Assembly: GCA_922989275.2 (NCBI GenBank)
Contig: OV277870.1
Span: 28,850,742 to 28,914,741 of the forward strand
From: Gari tellinella
Lineage: Eukaryota > Mollusca > Bivalvia > Cardiida > Psammobiidae
Length of the DNA stretch: 64,000 nucleotides
Reading direction: 5' to 3'
A model generated the notes under the pieces. The model was not told the DNA's origin and made no database searches. It was given only the letters and a program-made list of their open reading frames with translations. Position numbers and translations under genes: made by a program. Positions 12,201 through 21,562 of this stretch are shown in pieces; the stretch's first letter is position 1; the number at the start of each line of letters is the position of its first letter.

Positions 12201-13727
12201 CGATTAATCTTGTATTAAGTGGTCATCCTTGCGATATCGTAAATGCAAATAGTTGATTAATGCAGAATAAGGATTTGCATTAAATAGTCCATTTCCGCAT
12301 TGTTTTTATCCTGCACCAAGAAACCGCCAATCTTGATAGATATGAGCGTCTCTTTAAGAGTTGATGCTTAAAACACAATTGGCTGAATCATACATGTATG
12401 CTACAATTGTTGTCTCTACGCATTGAACCCTAGCGACGAGTATACTCGTCATTTACAAATGGTATATCAGTAAAGAGCAAACAAGGTATGCTTTGAGCAG
12501 AGGACTCCTTAAAGATTCCTCTTTTCAGGGTATGCACTGCTTGCCATTTTGAAAATAGTTTGATTAATTCAACCCTAAACAATCAATCGTGGACTAGACT
12601 TAATTGCAGAAAATTGAATTTCCCATTTAAAGTTTCGGGGGTGAAAGGCACATAGTTGAACGTACGCCAAGATAACTAAAACACGATATCTTCGTTTAAA
12701 CGAGCGAAACAATGCAATAAAATGTATACATAAACAGATGACAATTTCTTGAAAATTGTGAAGATTTGTTTTTGTCCGTTTGGTAAACATGGCGCCAGAT
12801 CTGGCTTTAGTTTAAACGTTATGCATATTTGTAACGTAATAGGAGTTAATAAATATCAATCGCAAATTTATCCCACAGAATTGTCTCCTGTTTCTTTATT
12901 TCAGTCAAAATATTCTGCAAGTGTAACATATACTGTCAAAAGTGTCTGGAAATAATGGCATTATACGAAATAAGATATTTGAAACTAAAAATAAACAGCA
13001 TACGCCTACAATCAAAACACATTCATTCAGTATTCAGTTGTCTCTAAATATTAAGTTTCTGTTTAAATTTGACAAGATTTATAATGTTCTATAAACTCCT
13101 ACAATTTCTATCACGCAGAAGTCGACTCGGTATTGTATTAACCAATTTAAGCCTGTGTATCTTAATAAATGCTCCCTATGTGCTTGCTGGGAGATTTCAT
13201 TTTCATTTTAGATATGCAACGGTTATCTCTTGATACTAGAGTTTTGGTCCATACAACGGAACATTTCTTATGAAATAGCAAACAGTGCAGACCCAGATGA
13301 GACGCTGCGTCACGCGGCGTCTCATCAGGGTCTGCACTGTTTGTCAATGTCTACTTTAGTAGACACTATGCTGAAATGAGTTAAATAAAGCAACATTTTA
13401 AAACCGATTGAGAGTACAGCAATATGTTCGCCCTCTTGGCAGCCACTTTTTTAAAACCAGAATACAATATGTGCTAAATGCATTCATTAGAAGAAGAATA
13501 TAAAACAATCTTTCTTTTACGTAGCCTTTTTGTAAAAGTATCTATTGTTTATAAATGTAACAGGCTACATACCATTAACCCTGTTCCCAAGCAGTGTTGT
13601 AATTATACCAAATCCAATATAAAGCAATTGTTTCAACATCTTTGCAATTAAACTCCCGTCTCTGAAATGGTTATACTATCGTTACCAACTGGTATAAATA
13701 GCTATACTTACTTCCTGAATCAGACAT
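6192..13727 (-). CDS. C-type lectin-like domain protein gene
   Basis: Reconstructed - strand exons in transcript order: 13727-13712 (weak), 11958-11864, 8680-8509, 7546-7397, 6499-6455, 6283-6192. All phases agree and give about 189 codons ending in TGA. The three central exons form one C-type lectin-like domain: GDTCYNFIEATDFM, then QAAADCRSRSGLLMTLRD, LLGLKKIDGVWKWSTG, and finally SSSDCAKL and VPCAQTDWFSIYVCEH. Six cysteines fit the long-form domain (an N-terminal pair plus four core). The EPN/QPD motif and the WND motif of sugar-binding lectins are absent (DAMWEKVPC stands where WND would be), so calcium-dependent sugar binding is doubtful. Such proteins are usually secreted immune or shell proteins in molluscs, but no signal peptide is seen, so the true 5' exon may be missing. 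Two DNA transposons sit in the second intron. Confidence 0.8.
6455..6499 (-). CDS. lectin-like gene small 3' exon
   Basis: 45 nt bounded by CAATTTTTCAG and donor GTAAGT, phase 1 to 1, which keeps the frame from the previous exon and reads NQRSVDITSGQASVG. No domain. Support is splice signals and phase only; an alternative reading in another phase is ISDQSISQVDRRLSE. Confidence 0.5.
6867..7147. mobile_element. Pal-A MITE, full length, in the lectin gene intron
   Basis: TTAACCCTTTCATTGTCA to AAAGTAAAAGGGTTAA with central perfect palindrome TTTGGATCCTGATCAGACGC and inverse (7041-7108). TTAA on both sides with C/G-rich tips. Confidence 0.8.
7397..7546 (-). CDS. lectin-like gene exon: C-terminal half of the domain
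   Basis: 150 nt, acceptor TTTTCTTTTCTAG, donor GTAAGT, phase 1 to 1. Reads GDSLEFEKFNKAKQYPSSSD, CAKLKLMEDAMWEKVPC, AQTDWFSIYVCEH. The last three core cysteines and the ..YVCE. strand end the domain. No EPN or QPD after the WSTG loop and no WND before the penultimate cysteine. Confidence 0.85.
7917..8300. mobile_element. truncated Pal-C joined to a Pal-A MITE
   Basis: Left part (7917-8052) is a Pal-C 5' half and hairpin without its 3' end. It runs straight into a Pal-A type element (TTTCACTCTCAATGACGCC at 8057, palindrome 8090-8152). Probably a deletion or insertion within Pal-C. Confidence 0.55.
8509..8680 (-). CDS. lectin-like gene exon: domain middle (helix and WKWSTG)
   Basis: 172 nt, phase 0 to 1. 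Acceptor TATTCGTTAAAG is poor in pyrimidines but gives exact phase; donor GTGAGCC. Reads VTHKQAAADCRSRSGLLMTL, then RDMKTYDDVVRRLD, then HTILLGLKKIDGVWKWSTG. A..DC.S..G.L.......(helix)...LLGL......W.W..G is the core C-type lectin-like pattern. Confidence 0.85.
8963..9132. repeat. 170-bp palindromic element
   Basis: AAATAATAAATTCATACCAG at the left pairs with CTGGTATTAATTTATTATTT at the right; ATCGAACACTGG pairs with CCGTGTTCGAT and GAGATGC with GCATCTC, closing at AGGCCTTTAGGCC. A foldback MITE in the lectin gene intron. Confidence 0.75.
9820..10997 (-). mobile_element. decayed Tc1-type transposon
   Basis: Terminal inverted repeats: GAAACGTCCCAC at 9838-9849 (preceded by ATACTGAGCAAAAGTA) against GTGGGACGTTTC at 10968-10979 (followed by TATTTTTGCTGAGTATA), with TA at the edges. 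Inside, on the - strand, are relics of a Tc1 transposase. At 1.18 kb it is shorter than usual, so internally deleted. Confidence 0.85.
10176..10690 (-). pseudogene. Tc1-family transposase remnant
   Basis: A helix-turn-helix-like piece (AIDVARWFG near 10650) and, in another frame, RRLNWRQTDWYQVLFTDEFR followed by FTLSNTDGRLR, which is the W..VLF.DE.RF.L...D block around the second catalytic aspartate of Tc1 transposases. Frames change between the pieces and the third acidic residue region is not recognisable, so it is inactive. Confidence 0.8.
11003..11591. mobile_element. 0.59-kb inverted-repeat MITE built from AGTCATTTCATGAAATGACT units
   Basis: TTACAGTCCATCTGTGTAAT at the left pairs with ATTACACAGATTGACTGTA at the right. 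Each arm (about 130-150 bp) is made of repeated 20-bp near-palindromes AGTCATTTCATGAAATGACT. The middle is AT-rich. TA-CAGT edges. It begins a few bases from the Tc1 element's right end. Confidence 0.85.
11740..11803. repeat. Pal-A hairpin core
   Basis: Imperfect palindrome AAACAGTTTGGATCCAGATC ... inverse, directly downstream (- strand sense) of the lectin exon 11864-11958. Confidence 0.6.
11864..11958 (-). CDS. lectin-like gene exon: start of the C-type lectin domain
   Basis: 95 nt with acceptor CTCCACACACAG and donor GTGAGTG, phase 1 to phase 0. Reads SKSFCPPEAESQQTFEIGD then TCYNFIEATDFM. The C...F..GD.CY.F pattern is the usual opening of long-form C-type lectin-like domains. Confidence 0.78.
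11983..12192. mobile_element. Pal-C MITE
   Basis: ACAGTTAAACCTCTCAATTA start, central hairpin CAGAAAGCTCATATAGGACTTTCTG, and GTGGTCGTAATAGGGG near the right end, which has diverged. Confidence 0.65.
12193..13270. other. no gene recognised
   Basis: Unique-looking AT-rich sequence in the putative first intron of the lectin gene. Short open frames at 12575-12790 and 12749-12955 have no recognisable content. Confidence 0.4.
13276..13345. repeat. Pal-J hairpin core
   Basis: AGCAAACAGTGCAGACCCAG ... palindrome closing at GCGTCACGC. A variant of Pal-A with GATGAGACGC. Confidence 0.65.
13712..13727 (-). CDS. candidate first coding exon of the lectin-like gene
   Basis: On the - strand ATG (13727-13725) opens MSDSG followed by a strong donor GGAA|GTAAGTATAG in phase 1, exactly the phase needed by the next exon (giving MSDSGRSKSFCPPEA). 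Upstream in frame there is a TAA before any other ATG. Against it: it gives no signal peptide. It could instead be part of an internal exon starting after TCCGTTCAG and reading GRGFDSSLTRLMSDSG. Confidence 0.3.
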
Positions 13728-14627
13728 CAACCGAGTCAGAGAGCTATCAAAACCCCTCCCTCTGAACGGAGTGACACTATGTGAGTCATTACAACAGCAT
13801 ACTTAGTATTACAAAGGCTTATTTTCACATCATGTTAAGTTCGTTTTCATTCGCATTTGGTACCCGTGAATTGTTATTCTTAGCATTTACAGTAAATTGT
13901 AAAAACTAATCGACAAAACCCAAATGATTTAGGTAAATCAAGAGTGTGTGACGCGGCGTCCCAACAAAGTCTGTACTGTTCGCTATTGCATATGGAATGC
14001 TCTGCTGTATGGAAAACAGAACAGTGTCCTCAGACCACCCTTTCATATCTACGAGGAAATCTTCTAGCAAACACATAGGGAGAGTTCATTGCAATATTAA
14101 GTTATAAATGGGTAAATGGGAACATGCTTCTACTGATGGAAACACCTTGTTCGTCCTCACGTTTAACTTCGTCATTGCTATGACGTCATCAAGTTTAATC
14201 AAATTTCGTAGATGCAATTATTTATCAAATTTAAATTTTAGTTTAGGTAATTTCACCTCGGAAGTATTGAAATGACTGCAAACAGTTTACAAATGACCGT
14301 TGCACTAGGGGTATGTCAGTGAAGGAATTGTTTATAAAAGACAAACGCATAGCAATAGACATACAAAATGGCGGTTAACTTGCTTGACAATGTTGACGAT
14401 TTGGTTTGATCTGCCCCATGTCATACAACTGGGAGCCTACTGAGACACTGGCGTCTGCTATTAAGTTCAAACTATTCGTATTTGACGTCAGTGTTGGAGC
14501 ACCGATGCAAGAAGATTTGACAAATAGTGTTTCACGACTTGTGTAGTGACGAAAACAGTGTGGTTTCCCCAATTTTGTGCTAAAAGACTTATTTCCATTA
14601 CCGCGTGAAATATTTTGTAGCCTGTCC
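13728..14627. other. no gene recognised
   Basis: AT-rich, with a scrap of Pal-A/J sequence near 13945-13990. If the lectin gene has a signal-peptide exon it could lie here, but I found no convincing one. Confidence 0.35.
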
Positions 14628-14768
14628 CGGGTCCAAGGTTATATAGAGTATGGGTAAGTCTGAGAATGTCGTTCTCGAGCATTTAATTGGTTAGATTTGA
14701 GCTTTTGTTATCAAAAGGTCAAATCTGACCAATCAAATGAACGACCTTGGGGTCAGGCTTAAAACTGT
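14628..14768. repeat. Pal-L palindromic element
   Basis: GGTCCAAGGTTATA, then AATTGGTTAGATTTGAGCTT against AGGTCAAATCTGACCAAT. Other copies at 26521-26745, 51262-51511 and 56296-56428. Confidence 0.65.
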
Positions 14769-15267
14769 TTGCCACTCAAATTTTAAAAAAACCACTTATA
14801 CTTTTGTAAGAACATGTCATTTTCTACATTTTATTTGTTTACGTTTGTGTTTTAGTTCATCGAATAAAACACCTTTTGGCAGTGTATTAAAGTCATACAT
14901 GCACATTGTTTTCGAGAATACACTAGTGTATATGCATTGTGGGTTTTGGGTTCCGGACTATCTCGGTTCGTCCCCAAGGACTGCATGAAGCGGGAAACCA
15001 AATGACGTATTTTTGTCGTGACGTCACCATAAACAATATCACTTTTGCGCAGAAAATGTATAAGGCGGAGGAACTACAACACTGCGTCTTCAATTAACTA
15101 GATCTAAATATAATTTTGAAATATTTATGTGATAAATTTTTGTAAATAGAAAATGACATTCGAGATTCATTTTGTTTTAGTCAACTCGTTTATTAAAAAA
15201 TTAAGTAAAGAGAACTTATTTAGATTCTCTTTTTCAACAGCAAAAAAAAACCATATCCATTGTACTA
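14769..15267. other. no gene recognised
   Basis: The open frame at 14737-14988 has no recognisable protein character; no repeats with clear ends. Confidence 0.35.
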
Positions 15268-15462
15268 CAGTCGGAACTTGATACTTCGACCTCGCTTAAA
15301 TCGATCATACCAGTATTTCATAAGCTGAATTTTGATAAGTCGATCTTAAGTCGAACATACTCGTATTTCAAAGTTAAAACGTGGCTAAGCCACGTTTTAA
15401 CTTTGACATACAAATGTATGGGTATGTTCGAACTAACGCGATTTCGAATTATCGAGTGAATC
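15268..15462. mobile_element. Pal-E MITE
   Basis: TACAGTCGGAACTTGATACT start, arms with ATACTCGTATTTCAAAG and a central hairpin AAAACGTGGCTAAGCCACGTTTT, ending near CGATTTCGAATTATCGAG. TA-CAGT edge as in other Pal-E copies (47974-48134, 63515-63705). Confidence 0.7.
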
Positions 15463-15895
15463 GGCTGATTACTATCTGTGTCAACGATTGTATTAACAGG
15501 ATGTGATATAGATATCAAGGGGATGACAATGAGTTGTCATCGAGCATCAACACTGATTCGTTTCAGATCGTATCACTAAGGATATACCTACTCTTAAAAC
15601 CGACCCACTTTCTTCCTTAAATGCTCGGTTTTTCTTTAATATTGCATATGACTTTTGATTAGTGTACACTATGATCAACATCTGTTAGATGTTTGTTTGT
15701 TATATAGCCATAGTTGTATTTATAGTGCATCTGTTACCAGGCATAATACAACTATACTGTTTTATTCATGCTCTTACTCTTAGAATAGGTACTCGTATGG
15801 AAATCATTGTATGTATAAATGTGTACACTTACAATGTTTAAAGTACAAGACAAGTAGCTTAATGACTCATTCCTCTTGAGAGGAAAGACCATATA
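15463..15895. other. no gene recognised
   Basis: AT-rich sequence without a supported exon or a repeat with clear ends. Confidence 0.35.
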
Positions 15896-16100
15896 TAGTA
15901 AAACATCCATATTACGACCACTAAAACGAAGTTAAATGATTGTATAAAAAACACGCGACAGCTAAAAGCAAGGTGACATTTAACAGAAAACTCCTAAAGG
16001 AGCTTTCTGTTTTAATGTCACCCTGCTTTTAGCAGACACCGGTCGTAAATACCGAGTAATTATCACAATCTAGTGGTCGTAATAGAGACGTCTTAATGTA
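15896..16100. mobile_element. Pal-C MITE
   Basis: ATAGTAAAACATCCATATTACG to TAATAGAGACGTCTTAATGTA around hairpin AACTCCTAAAGGAGCTT. Followed directly by a Pal-H copy. Confidence 0.7.
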
Positions 16101-16105
16101 TTTGT

Positions 16106-16321
16106 GCCCACGATCCAATATTTTGGACATACGCAAACAGTGTAGACTCTGATCAGACGCCGCATTATGCGGCGTCTGATCAGAGTCTACACTGTTTGTT
16201 GATAGTAATTTCAATATAAAACAAAATGAAAATGAAAAGTTTGACCAGGCATCCCTTTGATAAAAAATGGACTAATCCGATATATAAACATGGAAGAATC
16301 CACTGGGTATAAATGGGTTAA
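16106..16321 (-). mobile_element. Pal-H MITE
   Basis: GTGCCCACGATCC, perfect hairpin GTAGACTCTGATCAGACGCC and inverse (16133-16200), then the asymmetric internal part TTTGACCAGGCATCCCTTTG, ending AAATGGGTTAA. Other copies at 17715, 20168, 20400, 22215 and 32862. Confidence 0.75.
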
Positions 16322-16510
16322 TGTATATGAATGCATGAGTGTATCTACATATGAGTGTATCTACATATGAACATTTGATCAGTGTTGTGATCAGTCAACA
16401 CAAGCAGTCCTAAACCAATTGAATGTTCACTTGGTACAAGTGTGTCCGTAAACACGTCAAAGGACCAATGTTTTTCTTCATATGCACTCCTAAAATGGTC
16501 ATAAGGACAT

Positions 16511-16719
16511 ACAGTAAAACCTCTCTATTACCACCACTATAATGAAGGTTAATTGACTGTTTGTTATGCAGATGACAGCTTAAAGCAAGGTGACAGTAAA
16601 ACAAAAAGCTCCTAAAGGAGCTTTCTGTTTTACTGCCACCTTGCTTTAAGCAGTCACCTGTCGTAAACACGTTATAACTAACATAATTTAGTGGTCGTAA
16701 TAGAGAGGTTTTACTGTAT
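16511..16719. mobile_element. Pal-C MITE, well preserved
   Basis: TACAGTAAAACCTCTCTATT to AATAGAGAGGTTTTACTGTA, with near-perfect hairpin AGCTCCTAAAGGAGCT (centre 16615). TA at both edges. Confidence 0.85.
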
Positions 16720-17034
16720 GTTGATATGTGATACCCGGTAACATATTTGCATCCTTATTAGTCTATAGAGGACTCCTCGACATTAGGTCGGAACTCATTT
16801 ATGTTTGTTCTCTTTGAGTGTAAAGCAAATTACATGACATATAGTTCTATGTCCAAGAACATGTTTATATTGGAAACTGGGTACGTCTGTTATTGTACAA
16901 CCTATCTGAACCTCTTCACCGCAATGCTCGACAAAAACATATGCAAACAGTAAATATCTAGATAAGATTTCAACCATTTGACATTCATATTAATATTGCT
17001 TTAATCAAATGACATAGCATTCGAAGTTTTTGAA

Positions 17035-17301
17035 AAACAAACAAATGACAGTTTTAGGCAGACAATATTGTTGCAAAGAATGTTTAAGACAGATCATGAC
17101 GTCATTATGGCAGCCTAATATAAAAACAAACAGATGACAGTTCTAAGCAGACAATATTGTTGCAGAGAATGTTTAAGACAGATCATGACGTCATTATGGC
17201 AGCCTAATGTAAAAACAAACAGATGACAGTTCTAAGCATACAATATTGTTGCAGAAAATGTTTAAGACAGATCTTGACGTCATTATGGCAGCCTAATATA
17301 A
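17035..17301. repeat. three tandem copies of an 89-bp unit, each with TGACGTCA
   Basis: Unit contains ATGACAGTTCTAAGCAGACA, GCAGAGAATGTTTAAGACAG and ATCATGACGTCATTATGGCA. Starts 89 bp apart (ATGACAG at 17045, 17134, 17223). The first two copies contain the full CRE palindrome TGACGTCA; the third reads TTGACGTCATT and also keeps it. Confidence 0.9.
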
Positions 17302-17439
17302 AATGGGTATCCAAGATATCTGACGGCTTAACGTAGGGCAAATTAGTTTGACAAAGAGTGGGTCGAGCAGTCCTCCTTGTCACTTCAATCTAGCATTCAG
17401 AAACAACTCGCGTTTAACCCATTTGTTTCCACATTCCTA

Positions 17440-17634
17440 TATCCTTTTCACCCTCAATGACGCCTTAAAGCGCGTTTGCAAACAGTTTGGGTCCTGATCA
17501 GACGCCGCGTAACGCGGTTTCTGATCAGGACCCAAACTGTTTGACACTTTTATCGATATTTATTAAGTCATATAACCTTAAATCTAAATTTGAAACGTGT
17601 CTTGCAAACAACAATAAAGCGGTGAAGGGTTAAA
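17440..17634. mobile_element. Pal-A MITE
   Basis: CTTTTCACCCTCAATGACGCC start, hairpin TTTGGGTCCTGATCAGACGC (17480-17545), end GGTGAAGGGTTAA. Confidence 0.7.
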
Positions 17635-17714
17635 ATATCCTGAATATCTAGTTTGTTCATGAAAGGGATACATGTATATAGGATTTATATAGACAAACAG
17701 TGGAGACTCTGCCT

Positions 17715-17869
17715 GGTCAAAATTTTCATTTTCATTTTGTTTTATATTGAAATTCCTATCAGCAAACAGTGTAGACTCTGATCAGACGCCGCATAATGCG
17801 GCGTCTGATTAGAGTCTATGCTGTTTGCCTATGTCCCATATATGAGATCGTGGGCACAAATGGGTTAAA
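17715..17869 (+). mobile_element. 5'-truncated Pal-H MITE
   Basis: Starts at GCCTGGTCAAAATTTTCATT, has the full hairpin (17763-17829) and ends CACAAATGGGTTAA. The outer 5' arm is missing. Confidence 0.7.
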
Positions 17870-18024
17870 CAGTTGCACAAACCCTGCACTGCTATGACAT
17901 AAATTTAAATTTGATGTTCAAAAATTCTTGTTATACAAAAGATCATTAAAAAAACACTTTTTGATAGATAATGTTTTGAATTTCATTTTTTGAATATCAG
18001 GGTTTCTATTATTCATTCAACTTC

Positions 18025-18259
18025 CTATTATTTCCCGTTTAAACGCAAACGAAACGCAAACGCAAAACACTAAAACAAAGAAAAGTACAACGTTTTGACA
18101 ATTCTGATAAATTATGTTTATCTTAGTGGCAAACAGTTTGGAGCATGATCAGACACCGGGTTACCTGGCGTCTGATCTTGCTCCAAACGGTTTGTAATAG
18201 AAATAATAGTTTTAGCGTAAACGCGTTTATTTGGAAAGAATAACGTTTTCCCCACTGTA
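18025..18259. mobile_element. Pal-G MITE
   Basis: CCCGTTTAAACGCAAACG, hairpin around 18128-18197 (TTTGGAGCATGATCAGACAC and inverse), end TAACGTTTTCCCCACTGTA. The 5' tip is degraded. Confidence 0.7.
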
Positions 18260-18339
18260 ATATATCTTTGTTAATATAGATCACTTTGTTTCTCTTTTTT
18301 CGTTATTCTAATGAAAAATTGTTCTGAAACTCTACTGTG

Positions 18340-18592
18340 TTAACCCTTTCCCTTATAAAAGCGACTTTTAGCACATGCATTTTATTCATCCGCTGAAGAA
18401 AATAGTTCCAAATTATACCGTAATGAATATGTGTCATATTTAATACGTTCCTTATTTTAGCAGGTAATAGCTTAAAGCAGGCAGAAAGAAAAGCAGAATG
18501 CGCCTTAAGGCGCATTCTGCTTTACTTTCAACCTGCTTTAAGTAGTCACATATCTTCAATACTAGAAACAATGCTATCAGGTAAAGGGTTAA
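18340..18592 (-). mobile_element. Pal-B MITE, full length with TTAA edges
   Basis: TTAACCCTTTCCC to GTAAAGGGTTAA around the palindrome AAAGCAGAATGCGCCTTAAG and inverse. Same layout as many copies in the period introns. Confidence 0.8.
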
Positions 18593-19177
18593 CGGTGATT
18601 ATAATGATATTTCTGTGATTCTTTAATTGAAGATACTGTCTGCGATTTCTATTTATAACAATACCGTGGCTGTCTGTGATTTTCCACTAGAATCATTGAC
18701 CACAGTGGAAATAAGAAAAATGCTTTCCTCTTTTGTGTTATTCTTGGTGTCTAGTGCTCATTATATTTAATTATGGTGTGTCATGTTATATATACTTTTT
18801 ACCGAAATAAATCGATCTACACATGTATCTGTCTAAATTTAAACAATTGTCTGTTTGATTTCTAAAACTTAATTATTTGGCTATTTTGACTTAAGAAATA
18901 TTGCCATGAGTGTCAAGCAGATCAGCTCTTGTTCATGCGTCGCTTTATGCGGCGTCTGATCAGGATCCAAGTTATTTGCGAATAACCATTGTACTTGGGA
19001 CAAGGCAAACATAAATTTCAATGTAATGTTAGAATACCGATACGTGTGTCTTATTAATGATTATGAGACGGGGCATATTTAGGTGCACCATGGGGACTGT
19101 ACCCGACCGGTCACTTTATCCTGACACCGACGAACCAGTCGTAATGCTAACCCGTGTCTAACAGTCTTGAGCGAAAT
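18593..19177. other. no gene; Pal-A fragment
   Basis: Half of a Pal-A hairpin near 18918-18980. The rest is unassigned. Confidence 0.4.
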
Positions 19178-19872
19178 CACGTGGAACTATAGTCTGTAGC
19201 GCGTTCAAGTACCGTATCGATTGCAACAGAAAACGGTAACAATTTACCTTTAACGACCGTTAGGCTGTTACCGATTGCGAACGACACGAACGGCCTCAGA
19301 GGTAGTTCGCCATCGCCAACAAGGAAAACAAAATGGCTACCAAATGAATTTAATAAAACCTCGAACAGTCCCGACTTAATTTCTCATCAATAAACCAACA
19401 TTTTCCGATACTTAATGTATCAAACAAAGCAGCTAACATCTGAGCAGCTATAAATCTTATTTTTATATGCGGTAAAATTATTGCATTTCAGTTGATAAGT
19501 GCACTTTTGACTGTGTTATTTAGAATCGCACATTAATCGTTCGTACCCTTGAAAAGTTAATAAACATTGGGGCGCAATGAGTTATTATTGAAGAGTATTG
19601 GTGAACGTTAGATGTCGTACTATATGGGTTGTTTGCATCGGTTAACGTTACTGTTCGCTGATACGGTACTTGAACGCCCTACGGGTCTATAGTCGTCTAT
19701 CGTGACAACAGTTCCAACTGAACACCGATGGTTCGACTATCGTGACGTCATTTGAACAGTGAACCTCAGTTTTCATTGGCTCGACAAACGGTGTTCCTTT
19801 GCCGACCTTAATGCGCAAGTGCCAGCCGCCATTTTGCCTGAGTATAGGTTCGAACTATAGTTCCACGTGAAG
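19178..19872. mobile_element. inverted-repeat element interrupted by a Pal-N MITE
   Basis: TCACGTGGAACTATAGT at 19178 pairs with ACTATAGTTCCACGTGA ending at 19872. Inside it sits a second element (19199-19688) with its own inverted ends, so the outer element was probably hit by the inner one. Confidence 0.6.
19199..19688 (+). mobile_element. Pal-N MITE, copy 1 (about 490 bp)
   Basis: GCGTTCAAGTACCGTATCGA at the left pairs with GATACGGTACTTGAACGC at the right. The interior (for example GGCCTCAGAGGTAGTTCGCC) is repeated, inverted, at 21563-22045. Confidence 0.75.
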
Positions 19873-20167
19873 TTTCTCCTTGTTTAGATCCTTATAATGC
19901 CAATTTTTACGATTACTGTCTCAACTCTTTTCTCAGATAAAATATCGTCAACTAGAATGTGTCGTCTGCATTTTTATGACAATTTCATTTTTATCAAAGT
20001 TTGTTACTGACAAAGAATTGTTACGATTGCCAAACAGTTTGACGACTTGACGTATCTGTACCCAAACTCTTTGCAACCGGTAATTTAGAAGCGTGTGACG
20101 TTACAACTGTTAAATTGTTCAAATACATTATACACAGATACCAGCCAAAGAAATAGCGTAATCAACA

Positions 20168-20403
20168 TTAACCCATTTGCGCCCAGTGGATTCTTCCATG
20201 TTTTATATTGGATTAGTCCATTTTTTTTATCAAAGGGATGCCTGGTCAAAATTTTCATTTTTATTTTGTTCTACATGTATATTGAAATTCCTATCAACAA
20301 AAAGTGTAGACTCTGATCAGACGCCGCATAATGCGGCGTCTGATCAGAGTCTATACTGTTTGCCTATGTCTGAAATATATGATCGTTGGCACAAATGGGT
20401 TAA
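20168..20403 (+). mobile_element. Pal-H MITE, complete
   Basis: TTAACCCATTTGCGCCCAGT to GGCACAAATGGGTTAA, hairpin 20297-20362 around GCCGCATAATGCGGC. Shares its right TTAA with the next copy. Confidence 0.85.
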
Positions 20404-20636
20404 CCCGTTTGTGTCCACGGGTATATATATGGGACATAAGCATACAGAGTAAACTCTGATCAGACGCCGCATAATGCGGCGTCTGATCAGAGTCTACACT
20501 GTTTGTTGATCAGTAGAAATTCGAATATAAAATGAAACAAAAATTAAAATATGGACCAAGCACCCCTTAGATAAAAATGGACTTATCCAAAATAAAATAT
20601 AGGCATGGAAGAATCCACTGGGCGCAAATAAGTTAC
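20400..20636 (-). mobile_element. Pal-H MITE, complete, opposite orientation
   Basis: Begins at the shared TTAA (20400-20403), TTAACCCGTTTGTGTCCACG, hairpin at about 20447-20507, ends ACTGGGCGCAAATAAGTTA. Oppositely oriented neighbour of the 20168 copy. Confidence 0.85.
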
Positions 20637-20656
20637 AGACAGTATAATAGATATAT

Positions 20657-21023
20657 GTAGCGTGTTCAATTACCATTGTTTGCTGTTTAGGTTCCCGTGT
20701 GCAGCGTACAGAGTACAGTAGAGATAATGTTTTCCTTCCAAAATAACCCCGGTTACGCTTAAACTATTATTTTCAATGCAAACAGTTTGGAGCCAGATCA
20801 GACGTCGGGTAACCCGGCGTCTGATCAGTGATCAGGCTCCAAGCTGTTTGCCACTCAGATTAAAACTGGTAGTGTGAATTGCCAAAATCTTGTCATTTTC
20901 TATATTCCATTGCGATGCGTTTGCGTTCGAACGAAAGAATTACGTTTTCTCCACTGTATTTCAACCCGGTAGCCAACCTGCATTCTATGGCCATCGATTT
21001 CTTTACTGAACACGCTAATGATA
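20657..21023. mobile_element. Pal-M element carrying a Pal-G MITE
   Basis: GTAGCGTGTTCAATTACC at the left and CTGAACACGCTAATG at the right are inverse ends. Between them lies a Pal-G copy (20715-20958). The same arrangement recurs at 61155-61505 in a period intron. Confidence 0.6.
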
Positions 21024-21125
21024 GCTAGTATTGATTTAGACGTGCACTAAGGGCAACTATTGACTTGTCAGCGAAGCAAATGAATCATTGTTTTGTAATA
21101 CTGCATACTACAGCCGAGTTTGTGA

Positions 21126-21359
21126 TACAGTGGAGACTGTTTAAACGCTATCGAAAACGAAACGCAAACGCATTGTAATAAAATGTAAAAACAATATAAA
21201 ATATTTGAAAACTCTGGCTACCGGTATCTATTTAATTCTGAACGGTAAACAGTTTTGAACCAGATCAGACGCCGGTTACCCGGCATCTGAACTGGCTCGA
21301 AACTGTTTGCAATGGAAATAATAGTGTTTAAATTCATTTTGGAAAGAATAACCACTGTA
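21126..21359. mobile_element. Pal-G MITE
   Basis: ACAGTGGAGACTGTTTAAAC to AGAATAACCACTGTAA, hairpin at about 21245-21310 (CAGACGCCGGTTACCCGGCA). Confidence 0.65.
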
Positions 21360-21562
21360 ATGGTTGCAAACAAGTGTGGAGAGAAGAAGCCGAGTAACTT
21401 GACGTTGTCACCTGGGTCTAAACTGTTTGACACTGTTATGTTGTTTTCTATCTAGGAAAACGCAGATCAATCCATCATGCAGACGACAAGCAGTTACAGA
21501 CGACTCGGACTTGTTTAAGGATAACTATAAAATTGAACCAAACGAACTAACAGCCAATCTGT

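Noticed and set aside
20297..20507. Regularly recurring palindromes that resemble CRISPR repeats or bacterial REP elements
   Set aside because: Spacing is irregular, the copies are whole MITEs with target duplications, and the genome is eukaryotic.
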